In this document: in pieces, positions 12,068 to 23,689 of the stretch
Layout: each line of letters opens with the position of its first letter
Numbering within the stretch: the stretch's first letter is position 1
NCBI GenBank assembly: GCA_009809945.1
Contig: WTPW01000350.1
Span: 203,146-267,145, forward strand
DNA: 64,000 bases
Source of the DNA: Gigaspora margarita
Taxonomy: Eukaryota; Glomeromycota; Glomeromycetes; Diversisporales; Gigasporaceae
Direction of reading: 5' to 3'
The notes under the pieces: generated by a model
What the model was told of the DNA's origin: nothing
What the model saw: only the letters and a program-made list of their open reading frames with translations
Database searches by the model: none
Position numbers and translations under genes: made by a program

Positions 12068-12480
12068 AGTAATTGTAATGATAGCGGTTTATATTAACCA
12101 ATTAGAGTCTGCAAAGTACAACCAATCAGCATGAACAGATCCAAACAGATCCAAACAGATCTTCAGATTAGATCTTCTGGATCCGGCGGATCTTAAAAAT
12201 CATGGATCCGATTCGATCCGAAGCACCAGATCCGGATCGGATCCAGATCTCGGATCAGATCTTGCAGAACACTACCTCCCTCCCTCTTCCTTAATATAAA
12301 TTTGGTCAGGTTTCTATATATAATTTCAGTATTTTTTACTTTCTCTCCCTCCCTAAAAAATCACCTGATTTTTGTCACTCCCTTTAATAACTATGATTCG
12401 TGATTAGGATTAGAATAGAGATTAAATTAGAGATTTTTTTAACATTTTTTACAATAATTAGTTTAGGTTAGAATAGTACT

Positions 12481-13027
12481 GTATTTTTTCTAAAATAAGT
12501 TATCTTCGAAAATAAGCCACCTCTCTCTTTTGGTCAAAAAACTTCAAAATGTCTTTAACCCAAAAATAAGCTACCCCACAATCAACAATAGTCACTACAT
12601 AATGAAGTCCAAGTTTTTCTATATAAATCGATTAAAGTTGCTTAAATAAACTTATTTAGAAGAACAAAATGCATATATTCTGAAATTTTTGTTGAGATTG
12701 GAGAACTTTTATTATTTGACTTTTGAATTTTACATTCAGTGAAAATATTAAAATTTTTTAAAAAAATATATTTGACGAACATAAAAATTAAAATTTAAAT
12801 AATAAAAAGTTCTTTAATATTGGCAAAAATTTTAGAATAAGTGTAATTTAACCTTCAAATAAGTTTACTTATGCGATATTAATCGATTTATATAATAAAA
12901 TTTGAACTTTACTATATAACAACTTCTGCAATTGGCCAAAATCGATTTTATCTGAAATAAGCTACTCCTGATTTTTTTGTATAACTTTTTGCCCAAAAAA
13001 AGGTAGCTTATTTTCAGAAAAATACAG
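12481..13027. mobile_element. Mariner-like MITE (TA target), copy 1
   Basis: The ends read CTGTATTTTTTCTAAAATAA, and the complement of the right end reads ctgtatttttctgaaaataa. TA lies at 12479-12480 and 13028-13029. Related copies are at 20128-20600 and 34330-34653, all sharing gaaaataagctacc near the ends. No coding region. Confidence 0.8.
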
Positions 13028-13212
13028 TAATAGGATCATAATAGGATTAGAATTTAATTAATGACTATAATTTATAGTTAGGTTAAAATAGTATTTAGAG
13101 TTTGTAGTAGAGTTTGTGGGTTTATGTTTAAATTAGATGTTAGTGTAGATTTGTTGTCACATTTTAAAAATATTTACTGCGCAATATGATAAAAAATAAA
13201 TTAATAAAATAA

Positions 13213-13358
13213 GGAGAGTGACAAAAATCAGGTGATTTTTTAGGGGGGAGGAGGTAAAAAAAGTTGAAATTACATATAAGAACCTGACTATATATATATT
13301 AAAGAAGAGGGGGGTAGACCTCTGATAAAAAATAATCAGGTGATTAATGACACGGGCC
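13213..13358 (+). mobile_element. PIF/Harbinger-like 150-bp MITE, copy 2
   Basis: TAA lies on both sides (13210-13212 and 13359-13361). It starts ggagagtgacaaaaatcagg and ends with a tgattaatgacacgggcc phrase. The two ends are imperfect inverted repeats of each other. Confidence 0.8.
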
Positions 13359-13493
13359 TAATATAAAATCAATAATATTATATTGTTTTAGTTAAAATCA
13401 TCGAATATTAATATATATATAAATATTAATATATAAAACTATTATAGGTAAAAAATCACAATAGGCACGTTTTAGTAAAAATACATCTGTTCT

Positions 13494-14018
13494 ATGGGCT
13501 GATAGTATGGTGGTTGCACTCTCAGAACATTAGCTGATTTAAATATAAGATTACCGGTTCAAGTCCTATAGAAAACAGAGTTGCTATATAAGATTATGGA
13601 TCAGATTACTTGAACTAGAGTGCTAGAACTACAGTTGGACAGCTCAGCCATATTGCCATTGAGTTTCCTGCTATTGTGTTTCTTGTTTAGAGGAAACTTG
13701 GTCAGTTCTGGTTAAATCCTTCAGTAGTAAACAGATCAATTAGATTTTACTCGAAACAGAAGAATGACTATTTCAGGATGAATTAGATGGAATGTGGAAT
13801 AGTTTGTTCTAATGAGGTGGAAGCATGTTTGCCTCAGGGACAAAAAAGTTCTAGAAGAATCAAAATGGGTCAAGAGCCAAAAATACCCTAGGTATCTCTG
13901 GTTGGGTATGAAAAAAGATTTAAAAAGTATTTCAGTTAAATCTCCTGGTAGTAAATGGAACAGCTGGTTAAAATTAGTTGGGACAATAAAGATAAAAAGA
14001 TGGCTTAGTACTGGTTAG
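13494..14018 (+). mobile_element. tRNA-derived SINE-like element (head type 2)
   Basis: The head carries an A-box-like tagtatggtgg and a B-box ggttcaagtcc at tRNA-like spacing. The body differs from the other SINEs of the window. Flanks tagtaaaaatacat and tagtaatagatacat may be a diverged target duplication. The 68-residue frame at 13812-14018 lies in the body and is not called a gene. Confidence 0.55.
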
Positions 14019-14216
14019 CTACAATAGAAATAGTAATAGATACATATATATAGATCATTACAAAAATGTACAAAAATTATTGACCTTAATAAAAAGAGCA
14101 TCAATAGTGCCTCTAGCATAGCTACTAGAGAAATTTTAAAAAAAAAAAGTGTATCTGATTTGTATAAAAATTGTAAAATAAATATATTTTATTCTTCCAA
14201 ACAAGTTTACTTATTG

Positions 14217-14440
14217 TCGCAGCTAATGCTGAAAACGGCTGATGCTGAAATTTGGGGTCAGAATTTGAAAATATATGCCCTGCTAAAATCCATCTATACT
14301 CTTTAATATTCAATTCTAACCCTAAACCCTAACCCAACCCTAAAAAAAAACTGTCAAAATTACCCCAAAAAATTTTAAAAAAATTTGTATTAAAATAGGT
14401 CGAAATTTCAGCATTAGCTGTTTTCAGTATCAGCTGCAAC
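14217..14440. mobile_element. 224-bp MITE with 8-bp duplication and telomere-like core
   Basis: The ends share gcagctaatgctgaaaac and gctgatgctgaaattt in inverted order, flanked by acttattg at 14209-14216 and 14441-14448. The centre (14316-14342) reads ccctaaaccctaacccaacc. That is a degenerate TTAGGG-type run. Confidence 0.85.
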
Positions 14441-15174
14441 ACTTATTGTATAAAAGTTGTTTTATTTATTAAAATTGTAACTTTTCTATATAAAAACTAT
14501 TTACAATTAGGGGCATGACATTTATTACATAATTTTTACTATAGATACATGATCAGGAGTAGTAATTACATCTATATATTATATTAACCAATCTGATAAA
14601 ATGACCACATTATTCATGGATAAAAGTGGCTACTAAGTAAAAAATATTATATAATATATAGCACACCCCTTATATATAATTATGATTGTAAAGAAGAGTG
14701 TGGCGACTTAGAAAAGTCGTTTAGTTGTCACTACCCAAGTAGCAGGTCTAGGGTTCAAATTCTACTAGCAATGCTATAAAAATAAACCTGTGGTATAGTA
14801 ACTGTTGTCTTGTCGATCGGTCAAGTATATTACCTGTAATCTTTGATTTACTATTTATATAAGAGCTTTTGGGCATATTTGTATATTATATACAGACAAA
14901 TATATAGGACCAGAGAAATGAAAACCTATTTGGCAAGTTCTGAGTAAGAAGGTAGCAAAGATCTTTGACGGTGCTACCAAAATCAGTGAATCAGAAACTG
15001 GAACCGAATATTAAACAAAAAAAATCATCAGAGATAGGAGTCTACCAACTTGGAAGTAACCTAGCTACTGAAATCGTACCAAAAAAAAAGAACCTATGCT
15101 ATAGAAATAGGTACCAAGAGAAAAAAGAACCATAGTAGCACCTAATGTCAGGTGAATCGACTCTTTTAGGCTAA

Positions 15175-16079
15175 GAGGGCTTCCAGAAATTACGTAATTT
15201 TTTAGTGGGTGGGTGGGGTCCCGAAAATATCAGGTTATAATTATAATTCTGGTAAAAATTTTATAATTCTGACCAAAAGTATAAAATTATAAAATTATTA
15301 ATAACTATTGATCTACTGGACCAATTTAGATGATTTAATTACCAAAATGTTTGTCTCACTGAGACAATTCTAACAAGCCCAAAATCGTTAAAATCTAATC
15401 ACAGGGTCCCAAGAACATTCAACTTTTGTGTAATTTTAATAGTGAGTTTTTAGAATCATTAAGTAAATATATTTAATATTGAATAACTTTTGATCCACGG
15501 GCCAGTTTTGGATAATTTAACTACCAAAACGTTCGTCTCAGTGAGTCGATTCTAACAAGCCCAAAATTGCTAAATTCTAATTACAGAATTCCAAGATCAA
15601 TAAAGATTTGTATTGTTAAACAACCAATAAATCTTTATCGATCTTGGAATCCTGTGATTAGAATTTAGCGATTTTGGGCTTGTTAGAATCGTCTCACTGA
15701 GACGAACATTTTGGTAGTTAAATCATCCAAAATGGGCCAGTGGATCAAAAGTTATTCAATATTAAAGATATTTACTTGTAATTCTAAAAAATCACTATTA
15801 AAATTACACAAAAGTTGAACAATCTTGGGACCCTGTAATTAGATCTTAACGATTTTGGGCTTGTTAGAATCGTCTCAGTGAGACGAACATTTTGGTAGTT
15901 AAATCATCTAAATTGGTCCAGTAGAGCAATAGTTATTATCAATTTCATAAATTGAACATATGAATAAATTTTAAAAAATATAAAATTTGATTGGCTAATA
16001 GAGTATCAGGTGTGGGTGGATGGGGTAAAATTTGAAATTTATTAGTAACAAAAATATTACGTAATTTCTGGAAGCCCTC
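15175..16079 (+). mobile_element. 905-bp foldback element, PIF/Harbinger-like, copy 1
   Basis: It is flanked by TAA at 15172-15174 and 16080-16082, with ends GAGGGCTTCCAGAAATTACG and complement. The whole element is one long palindrome. Each arm holds two units with the words gtctcagtgagacgattcta and acaagcccaaaatcgttaaa. The intact SINE at 27045-30278 preserves the empty site (gagctaactgg). The twin at 55480-56384 has the same length in opposite orientation. No coding region. Confidence 0.9.
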
Positions 16080-16118
16080 TAACTGGTTTGGAAGTTTGGG
16101 AAGTCAGTATAGGATGGC

Positions 16119-16422
16119 AATTATTCACTGACAATCACTTCATCGACATAATATTTTACTGGCAAATATTCACTAATAAGTTCATTTTACTGACAGTTTA
16201 TTTCACCGAAGCTCATTTCACTGACAAAGTAATTCTGGTCAATGTTGTTAGAATTAGAGTAGGGTCAAGGTAAAATTAGGGTTAAAGTTAGAGTGCTTTT
16301 TAAAAAAAAAACTTGTTGGTAAAATAAGCTTTAGTAAAACAAATTGTCAGTAAAATGAACTTGTCAGAGTATATTTGTCAGTGAAATATTATGTCAGTGA
16401 AGTAATTGTTAGCGAAATAATA
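16119..16422. mobile_element. ~300-bp MITE with 'tcactgaca' units
   Basis: The inverted ends (aattattcactgacaatcac against attatttcgctaacaattac) carry repeated 'tttcactgacaa' words. The centre holds a degenerate ttagggttaaagttag run. The target duplication is unclear. It is nested in the SINE 14696-16935. Confidence 0.65.
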
Positions 16423-17154
16423 TGGACCCGTCAATATAAAGACTAATAGGACAGTAGAGATGAGTGCTGGAGTTGAAGAAAATCTTACAAGGGCATGAAG
16501 TAGATATTGGTAAGAGAACAGAGATAACCTTGTCTTGCAAGTGTTGGCTTTGGCCATAGCGATAATTACTGAAGTGTAAGTAATACCTATATAGGACAGA
16601 AACTGCTCTACCAAGTTTCCTGTGAGGATAAAATAGTTCTAAAAACTATAGCAGTAAATAATCTGGAATCCAAACTGATTGTATATATACTACGGATACT
16701 GTGAAACAGTTAAGATTGGTCAAAGAAACAAAAGATCAAAGAGTTTAAATAGGAAATTCCTGTAGTTAAATTGCAGGTATAGCATCTAGTGTAGAACCTT
16801 CAGGTGGATCACTTAAATTAGATACTAAAAGTGTATGTGTAGCTAGTTGTATTCTTATTCAAGTATAATTTCTCAATGTATAAACTAAATAAATTCTATG
16901 CCCCAAGCAGGCATATTGAAACCAAAAAAAAAATATATGATTGTAAAGAAATAATTTTATTATTAAAATCAGCCAACAAATTCTAAAAAAATATAATAGT
17001 AATTATAATATAATTGTGATTGTGTAAAGATATTTTTAGTATAAAAAAATAGTATTATATTTTGATATGATTAGTAGAGTTTGTAACTATATGGAAAGTA
17101 ATTATATAAAAGGATGACTATATATCAGATATATATAATTATACTTTAAAAACT

Positions 17155-17635
17155 TTACTTAGTAGCAAAATATAGGTTATCTTGACAAAAAAATAAATTG
17201 GCTATATACTAAAGTTAAAAATTTTTGGTTTGTAATATAAAGCTCTTTTTTTGTTAAAATAATCTGTTTTTGGCTTCTAAATAATCTTGTTTAGATATAA
17301 TTTTACTTTTATTATAGTTAAACCACATTTTTTTGAATCTTTTATTAAGTGAAAAATGGGGTTAAAGTTAAAAAAAAATTTTTTTCTAAAAAAATTTTTT
17401 TTTAAATTTAATTATATTTTTTACTTAGTAAAAGATTCAAAAAAATATAATTTAATTTTAGTACAAGTAAAATAATATACTGAACAAGTTTACATAGAAG
17501 CCAAAACAGATTACTTTGACAAAAAAAGGGGTTTATATTACAAACCAAAAATTTTTAACTTTAGCATATAGCTAATTATTTTTTTGTCAAGATAATCTAT
17601 ATTTTGTTTCTAAGTAAAGTTGTTCAAAGCATAAT
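17155..17635. repeat. ~480-bp imperfect palindrome
   Basis: Arms beginning actttacttagtagcaaaat with near-complement at the right end share ggttatcttgacaaaaaaat and aaaaatttttggtttgtaat. No target duplication was identified. It is probably a decayed foldback element. The stretches 16951-17154 and 17636-18068 hold only AT-rich simple sequence, including gatatatatcg-type words. Confidence 0.7.
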
Positions 17636-18073
17636 TTTACACATATTTGCAATTTTAAAATTAATAAATATTGTTTTTACAAAAATATATTTTGAAATTG
17701 TACAAAATTAACAAAATTTTGTCTTGGTTTTTAAGCACAATTTTTTTCTTTTTTTTTGTTTTATATAACTATAAAATTTAATTTTAATTAGTAAAGCTAA
17801 AAAGAATCTTCAGTTTAAAGTTTATAGTAAATTTATATGTTTTTTATTATAATTTTTTATTATACATTAGCAAATATTTTGTATAGATATTAATCAATAT
17901 ATAGTAACAAATCAATATATAATAATTAGCATATAGCGATATATATCGTTATTCTGATTATAAATCGATATTTATCAAAAATCAATATATTTCGAAAATA
18001 GAATAATAATTGATATACAACTATTGATCGATTATTATTAAATTTATCTAAATCGATAATCATTGATTAACTA

Positions 18074-18331
18074 GAATCTTTGCTAGGAAAATCACCTTTT
18101 GACATTTTCCGATCGGGCTAATTTGGATAAACTTAAACAAACATACCAGTTTTTATTAATATGCAAATTATCTTTTGACTTTGTTGATTCGAAAGTTTAT
18201 TTAATGCACCATTGAATCAATAAAAGCAAATAATAATTTACATTTATATAAGAACTGGTATGTTGTTATAAATTTGTCTAAAATTACCCAATCAGAAAAT
18301 GTCGAAAAGTAATTTTCCTAGCAAAGATCCC
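18074..18331. mobile_element. 258-bp MITE with ~80-bp inverted ends
   Basis: The ends share atctttgctaggaaaat, gacattttc and caaacataccagtt in inverted order. The flanks are aacta at 18069-18073 and 18332-18336. A 5-bp duplication does not point clearly to one superfamily. Confidence 0.75.
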
Positions 18332-19634
18332 AACTATCAACAATCGATATATAGCATATAGATATATTTGAACTTTGATTTTATATTACATATACTTTTA
18401 ATTAGAAAATAAAATTATTCATTAAATATTTATTTGTTTTATTGAATCTTGGAACTATATATACAGTTCTATTTATGCTATCTATTAGTATACAACTATA
18501 ATATTTAAGCAGTCTTAATCTTGAATATTCTCATAACTCACCAACCTTCTCATACTAGCAAAGATAAGTGAATTCAAGTGAATCCTTATCTAAAGCTAGA
18601 TAGGATTTAAGTATTAACAGCACTTTTTTAATAGAAAATATAAAATTAAACAATTAGCAAGAAAGTAAAATTTTCTAGCCTGCTTATAGTTTTATTACTT
18701 ATTATCAATTTTATACTGTTAGTAGATTATGTGTGAAAGTATTAAATATCATTACTTACTAAGCCATACCAATTTACATTTTCTTCTCTAGCTTTACTGC
18801 TAATAATAATATTAGAGAACATAGGCTTCTTATGAAAATAGAATGAAGCACGAATTATATTAGTACTTTTTAATACTGTAGAAGAAAAAAAATTCTAATT
18901 GATAGTTATTGTAAATATTCCTTGTTTCCTCTTCAAAAAAATTCGTCAAGACCATTTAGCAAATTATGAAAACCATTAACCTGTAATGGATTCAAGTTAT
19001 TTATATTTTGCTAAATAAATTGGTCCAAAACTTCTAAATTTAATATCCATAATGGTTTCCCAAATCCTTTGGATTTTTGGTATTTTTTAAGTGCTTTACT
19101 TTGAGTTAAATTACTTTGCTTAATCTGAAGAGAAATCAATAATTAGCAATTATTATTAAAGATTATATAGTTATGACTTATCATTTTTAATATTTGCTTC
19201 ATATAATCTTTTTTATTGGACATGCAATATAGATTTTTTACATAACTTTTATAAAGTGTCTTATAAGTTCTGTTGTTATGCTATTTATTAATTCATGTTC
19301 TTTAATTATAGCTATAGTATAATAGCACCAAGAGTGGATTTTTGGAAGTTAAAGACTCTATTTAGCGAATATATTGAATAAAATTTTTGGCCCAATTCAT
19401 AATGAATGTCTATAAAATCAATGTTAATAATTGAACAATTTAAAAAGCTAAGTATTTGTTATACTATTGTTAATAATTAAACAATTTAAAAGCTAAATAA
19501 TTGTTTTTATCTGCAGCTGATTACAAGAATCGATAGTAAATGATTCTTCTCAAGTGGCAATATACATTCAAAGAAATTTATAATATACTTGATATAGCTG
19601 ATAGTTATTTACCTAGGCTTTTTATACATATAAT

Positions 19635-19915
19635 CAGTGTTGTATGTTTTGGCTGTTCACAGCCTTTTTTGGCTTGTCCATGTCCAAAATTGTCCAAACG
19701 TCCAAGATTGTCCAAAGCTTGTCCAGGCATTAATAATTAATAAATCTATCTAAAAAAATATATATCTATATATTTTTTTATATGCTGAACACATTCCAGT
19801 TAAAATTAAAATAGGTTATCTTAATAAAATTTTAAGTAATTTTACTTTATTTAATTGTCCAAAATTGTCTAAGATTGTCCAAGTCATTGTTCAAGGCTGT
19901 CCCATGACAATACTG
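19635..19915. mobile_element. 281-bp hAT-like MITE with 'gtccaa' repeats
   Basis: The ends cagtgttgtatg and (complement of right) cagtattgtcatg are flanked by catataat at 19627-19634 and 19916-19923. Both halves carry repeats of 'gtccaaaattgtcca'. The frame at 19540-19740 spans the boundary and is not a gene. Confidence 0.85.
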
Positions 19916-20127
19916 CATATAATTAGATTAGCAAGTATAAAAATTATTATTTTCATTATATTTTGCAATTTATTAGCTGTCATGTATATTGTATTCAACA
20001 TATTCTTCATTAATTTAAGACTATAAAATCTAGGAATCATTGGTAATCGATATGGCTACCGCATTGTTTTGCCAAAAGCATTTTGGTATAATCTATTATA
20101 TATTTAAAGAGACCAAGATCCAGGGTA

Positions 20128-20600
20128 CTGTATATATCTAAAAATAAGCTACTACCTAAAATAAGCTACTCTTTTGATTTTTTTCAAAAATCTTAAAAAA
20201 TCCGTTAGCATTTGCTACATATAAAAGTCTAAATTTTACTAAGGAGAGTGACAAAAATCAGGTGATTTTTTAGGAGGGAGGGGGTAAAAAAAGTTGAAAT
20301 TATATATAAGAACCTGACTACATATATATTAAAGAAGAAGGAGGAGAATAGGCCTCTAATAAAAAATAATCAGGTGATTAATGACATGGCCCTAAAGTAA
20401 ATCTCAAAAGTGCCATTAAGTAAACTTGTTCAGGCCATCAAAATACACTTATATTAAAAATTTGGTACCATTTGGACAACTTTTTATTAGTATATTATTT
20501 AATTTTTTCAAAAAAATTTAATATTTCAAAAATAAGCTATCTACATTTTTTCATATAATTTTTTGGCCAAAAAAGGTAGCTTATTTTCAGACACATACAG
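20128..20600. mobile_element. Mariner-like MITE (TA target), copy 2, carrying a PIF-like MITE
   Basis: Ends starting ctgtatatatctaaaaataa and the complement are flanked by TA at 20126-20127 and 20601-20602. Without the nested 150-bp element it is about 320 bp, like the copy at 34330-34653. It interrupts the Plavaka relic. Confidence 0.8.
20243..20392 (+). mobile_element. PIF/Harbinger-like 150-bp MITE, copy 3
   Basis: TAA lies at 20240-20242 and 20393-20395, with the same ends and core as copies 2 and 4. It is nested in the mariner-like MITE, so it is younger than it. Confidence 0.85.
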
Positions 20601-20928
20601 TATATATTTGATTAGAAATGATAGTTTTATATATATTGAAATTTTTAAAAATTTTGTTTATATAATTATTAATTAAATAATACTAAAAAAGATATTAATT
20701 TTATACCTTATTTTTCAAAATGTATTTTTTTCAGAGTGGATTAAATAAATTTTTTTATCATCATTATTAATTGCTTCTTTTATATTATTAGGGGTTCTAG
20801 ACAGTGTTGGCCCCTGGAATGAACTGGTCCAGTAGACCACTACTGGACTGAACTGGTCCAGTCCAGTTCCAGTACTTACTGGAACTGGACCTAAATAATA
20901 AATATGTTTATGAATAAAAATAAATTAT

Positions 20929-21989
20929 GGGTCCTATTTTTTATACCCCCCATATTTATTATTCATACCCTCCTGCAGATTTAACTTTTTTTAAAAATTT
21001 GAGCAAAGATATCTTAGTGACTACNAGACCAAATTTAGTAAACTTTTTTCTTTTACATTCTATAGATTCATAGAATTCAAATAAAAAAAAGTTTACTGAA
21101 TTTGGCCCAGTAGTTGCTAAGATACCTTTGCTCAAAGTTAAAAAAAAATCAAAACATCCATCAAAACAAACTATACAAAATTTATTTTAAACTTTGAGCG
21201 AAGATATCTCTGCAACTACTAAGCCAAATTTAATGAACTTTTTTTTGTTTGAATTCTATGAATCTATAGAATTAAAATAAAAAAAATTTATAGAATTTAT
21301 TTTAATAATTACAGAATTATCTTCACTCAAATTTTCAAAAAAATCCAAAATGTCTATCAAAACAGAAGCTGTGCCAAAATTTTTTCAAAACTTTAAGTGA
21401 AGATATCTTAGCAACCACCAAGTCAAATACAATAAAATTTTTTTTATTTGAATTCTATAAATTTCATAGAATTTAAATAAAAAAAAATTTATTGAATTTG
21501 ACTTGGTTGTTAAGATATCTTTACTTAAAGTTTTGAAAAAATTTTGACACAGCTTCTGTTTTGATAGACGTTTTGAATTTTTTGTGAAAATTTGAGTGAA
21601 GATAACTCTGTAATTATTAAGATAAATTTTATAAAATTTTTTTTATTTTAATTCTATAGATTCATAGAATTCAAACAAAAAAAGTTTATTAAATTTTGCT
21701 TAGTAGTTGCAGAGATATCTTCACTCAAAGTTTAAAGTAAATTTTGTATAGTTTGTTTTGATGGATATTTTGATTTTTTTCTAACTTTGAGCAAAGGTAT
21801 CTTAGCAACTACTGGGCAAAATTCAGCAAACTTTTTTTATTTGAATTCTATGAATCTATAGAATGTAAAAGAAAAAGGTTTACTAAATTTGGTCTGGTAG
21901 TTACTAAGATATCTTTGTTCAAATTTTTAAAAAAAGTCAAATCTGAGGGGGTATGAATAATAAATGTAGGGGTATAAAAAATAGGACCC
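20929..21989. mobile_element. 1061-bp foldback palindrome with 8-bp duplication
   Basis: The ends gggtcctattttttatac and complement are flanked by taaattat at 20921-20928 and 21990-21997. Within each arm the unit 'aagatatcttagcaacta' followed by a small hairpin around gaattctatgaatctataga recurs, so hairpins sit inside the large hairpin. No coding region. One n lies at 21025. Words of the same kind recur at 39530-40130. Confidence 0.85.
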
Positions 21990-22125
21990 TAAATTATATT
22001 TATAAAATATTATAACTATATTTATATATTGTATAAGATTTGTCTAACTATACAAATATATTGACTTGTATTTATTATTTAAATAGTATCTAAATTTTGC
22101 TACTATACAAGTTTTGATTTTATAA

Positions 22126-22848
22126 TAATTGTCACGATGATCATGAAATCGGATGATGGTGAAATCTACGTGATCTACATATTCATCAGATTTCCTAAAA
22201 TTTCTGAAAATCATACAAACAATTGATCTAATCGATCTATACATGTAATCAAACCAATCGAATGCTATAACCAGTCGGTATGCTTATATGCTGCATAAAT
22301 CACATTCTTGATATTTATATATAAAAAACCTTCTAACTATATTAAAAAGGCTCTCTAACTCTATCCCTAACCCTAACCACGAGGCAAAAAAGAGTCTATA
22401 AAACCATTAACAAAAAAAAAATTTTGTCTCGTGTTTAGAGTTAGGGTTAGGGTCACCTTTTTAATACAGTTAGGGCCATGACATTAATTACCTGATTATT
22501 TTTTATTAGAGACCTACCCCTCCTCACCGCTCCTTAATATAAATTTGGTCAGGTTTCTATATATAATTTTAATATTTTTTACCACCTCCCCTCTAAAAAA
22601 TCACCTGATTTTTGTCACTTCCCTTAGAAGATCTTTTATATATAGATATCAAGAATGCGATTTATATAGCATATAGGCAATATTGAATTAATTCCCCAGT
22701 TATAGCATTCGATTGTTTTGATTACGTAGTATAGATCAATTAGATCGATTGTTTACACAATTTTCAGAAATTTTAGGAAATCCGATGAATATATAGATCA
22801 CGTGGATTTTACTATCATCCGATTTCACGATTATCCGTGACAATAAAT
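22126..22848. mobile_element. ~0.7-kb inverted-repeat element inside the 4-kb hAT
   Basis: Arms contain attgtcacg, gaaatcggatgatg and tttcctaaaatttctgaaaa with complements near 22770-22848. The central part holds two opposed telomere-like runs (ccctaaccctaacc near 22363 and gttagggttagggt near 22440). The right arm is interrupted by the MITE at 22473-22623. The target duplication is unclear. Confidence 0.7.
22473..22623 (-). mobile_element. PIF/Harbinger-like 150-bp MITE, copy 4
   Basis: TTA lies at 22470-22472 and 22624-22626. The orientation is opposite to copies 2 and 3. It is nested in the inverted-repeat element 22126-22848. Confidence 0.85.
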
Positions 22849-22869
22849 AATTTATAATATCAGTATATA

Positions 22870-23114
22870 GGGGTGAGTCAGTAGAAAAGTGCCAAATTTT
22901 TTCTAAGTAAAAGTTTTTTTGACTTTAAACTTAAATATCTTAACAACTATCTTAATAAATTTAATAATTTTTTTTTATTTAATCCTATATAATTTCAAAA
23001 TTAAAATAAAAAAATTTTTAACTATTTTTATTAAATAGTTGTTAAGATATTTAAATTTAGAAATTAAAAAAATTTTACTAAAAATGATTTGTCTCTTTTC
23101 TACTGACTCACCCC
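22870..23114. mobile_element. 245-bp palindromic MITE
   Basis: The ends ggggtgagtcagtagaaaag and a perfect complement lie within a tata context on both sides. The interior is also self-complementary (ttaaatatcttaacaacta). TA or TATA duplication is possible. Confidence 0.75.
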
Positions 23115-23689
23115 TATATTAACTTTTTTTGATATAACTAAGCATCTAATTAAATTAGCATTATAATTGTTTAGTACTTAAATTTTGCATTTATATAAGT
23201 TTTAGTTTTAATTAATAATAATTTATAATACAATAAAATTTTGTATTTAACTAAATTGGTATTGTAATTGTTAATATCTAAATTTGCTCTTATGCAAGTT
23301 TTAGTTTTAATTAATAAATAATTTATAATATAAAAACTGGTCAATCTGAATAAACTGTTTGTATATAATATACAACACTTAGATAAGCCTGCAGAGTGAT
23401 TAATTGAGTAGTTACTGTAATTTGTAAAAACAGTTAATTAATAGTAAAAGTAGTTTGCAATTAACTAAATTCATTATCATATTTTACACTATGAATTTTT
23501 AGCAAAATCACTATAAGGATTACTTTAATTAATTTTAGTGCTTGTGCACGATCTCAAACACCTTTAATCTTAATATTTTATATACATTTCTATAATACTA
23601 TTAACATGTGATAATTCATATAAAAATTTAAATAAAATTTGTAATTTGTTAATACCTATATAGATTTAATAGATCCATAAAAGTTAAAG

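Larger units (their letters stand above)
11133..12274. mobile_element. Non-autonomous hAT-like element rich in GATCCG
   Basis: The ends TAGTGTTCCGC and its near-complement are flanked by cctccctc at 11125-11132 and 12275-12282. Both subterminal regions are arrays of GGATC/GATCC words such as cagatccagatctggatc. The interior holds another hAT MITE (11294-11521) and a long hairpin (11855-12067) but no transposase. Dense subterminal short repeats are typical transposase-binding regions in hAT elements. That role here is inferred. One n lies at 11811. Confidence 0.85.
11083..12383 (-). mobile_element. PIF/Harbinger-like 150-bp MITE, copy 1, split by a hAT element
   Basis: The outer parts (11083-11124 and 12275-12383) align to the ~150-bp family at 13213, 20243, 22473 and 49668. 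TTA lies on both sides. The inserted element at 11133-12274 duplicated 8 bp of it (cctccctc). Confidence 0.75.
14696..16935 (+). mobile_element. Long tRNA-headed SINE (head type 3), carrying two nested elements
   Basis: It is flanked by a 15-bp duplication, tatgattgtaaagaa, at 14681-14695 and 16936-16950, and ends in an A run. The head has A-box-like tggcgacttag and B-box gggttcaaattc. The body includes ggtagcaaagatctttgac, actggtttggaagtttg and gcaggtatagcatctagtgt. Removing the nested elements at 15175-16079 and about 16119-16422 leaves roughly 1.0 kb. A second copy of the same form is on the minus strand at 27045-30278. No reverse transcriptase is encoded, so a partner LINE is needed. Confidence 0.85.

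Noticed and set aside
14316-14342. Chromosome-end telomere tract
   Set aside because: Short, degenerate and inside a MITE with an 8-bp duplication, so not a chromosome end.
14700-14775. Possible functional tRNA genes at the tRNA-like heads (also 13495, 30278-30190, 49933, 10973)
   Set aside because: Each head continues into a shared SINE body with A tail and target duplication; the cloverleaf pairing is poor.
15175-16079. CRISPR-like array because of repeated units
   Set aside because: Units are inverted halves of one palindrome in a eukaryotic genome, with no regular spacers.
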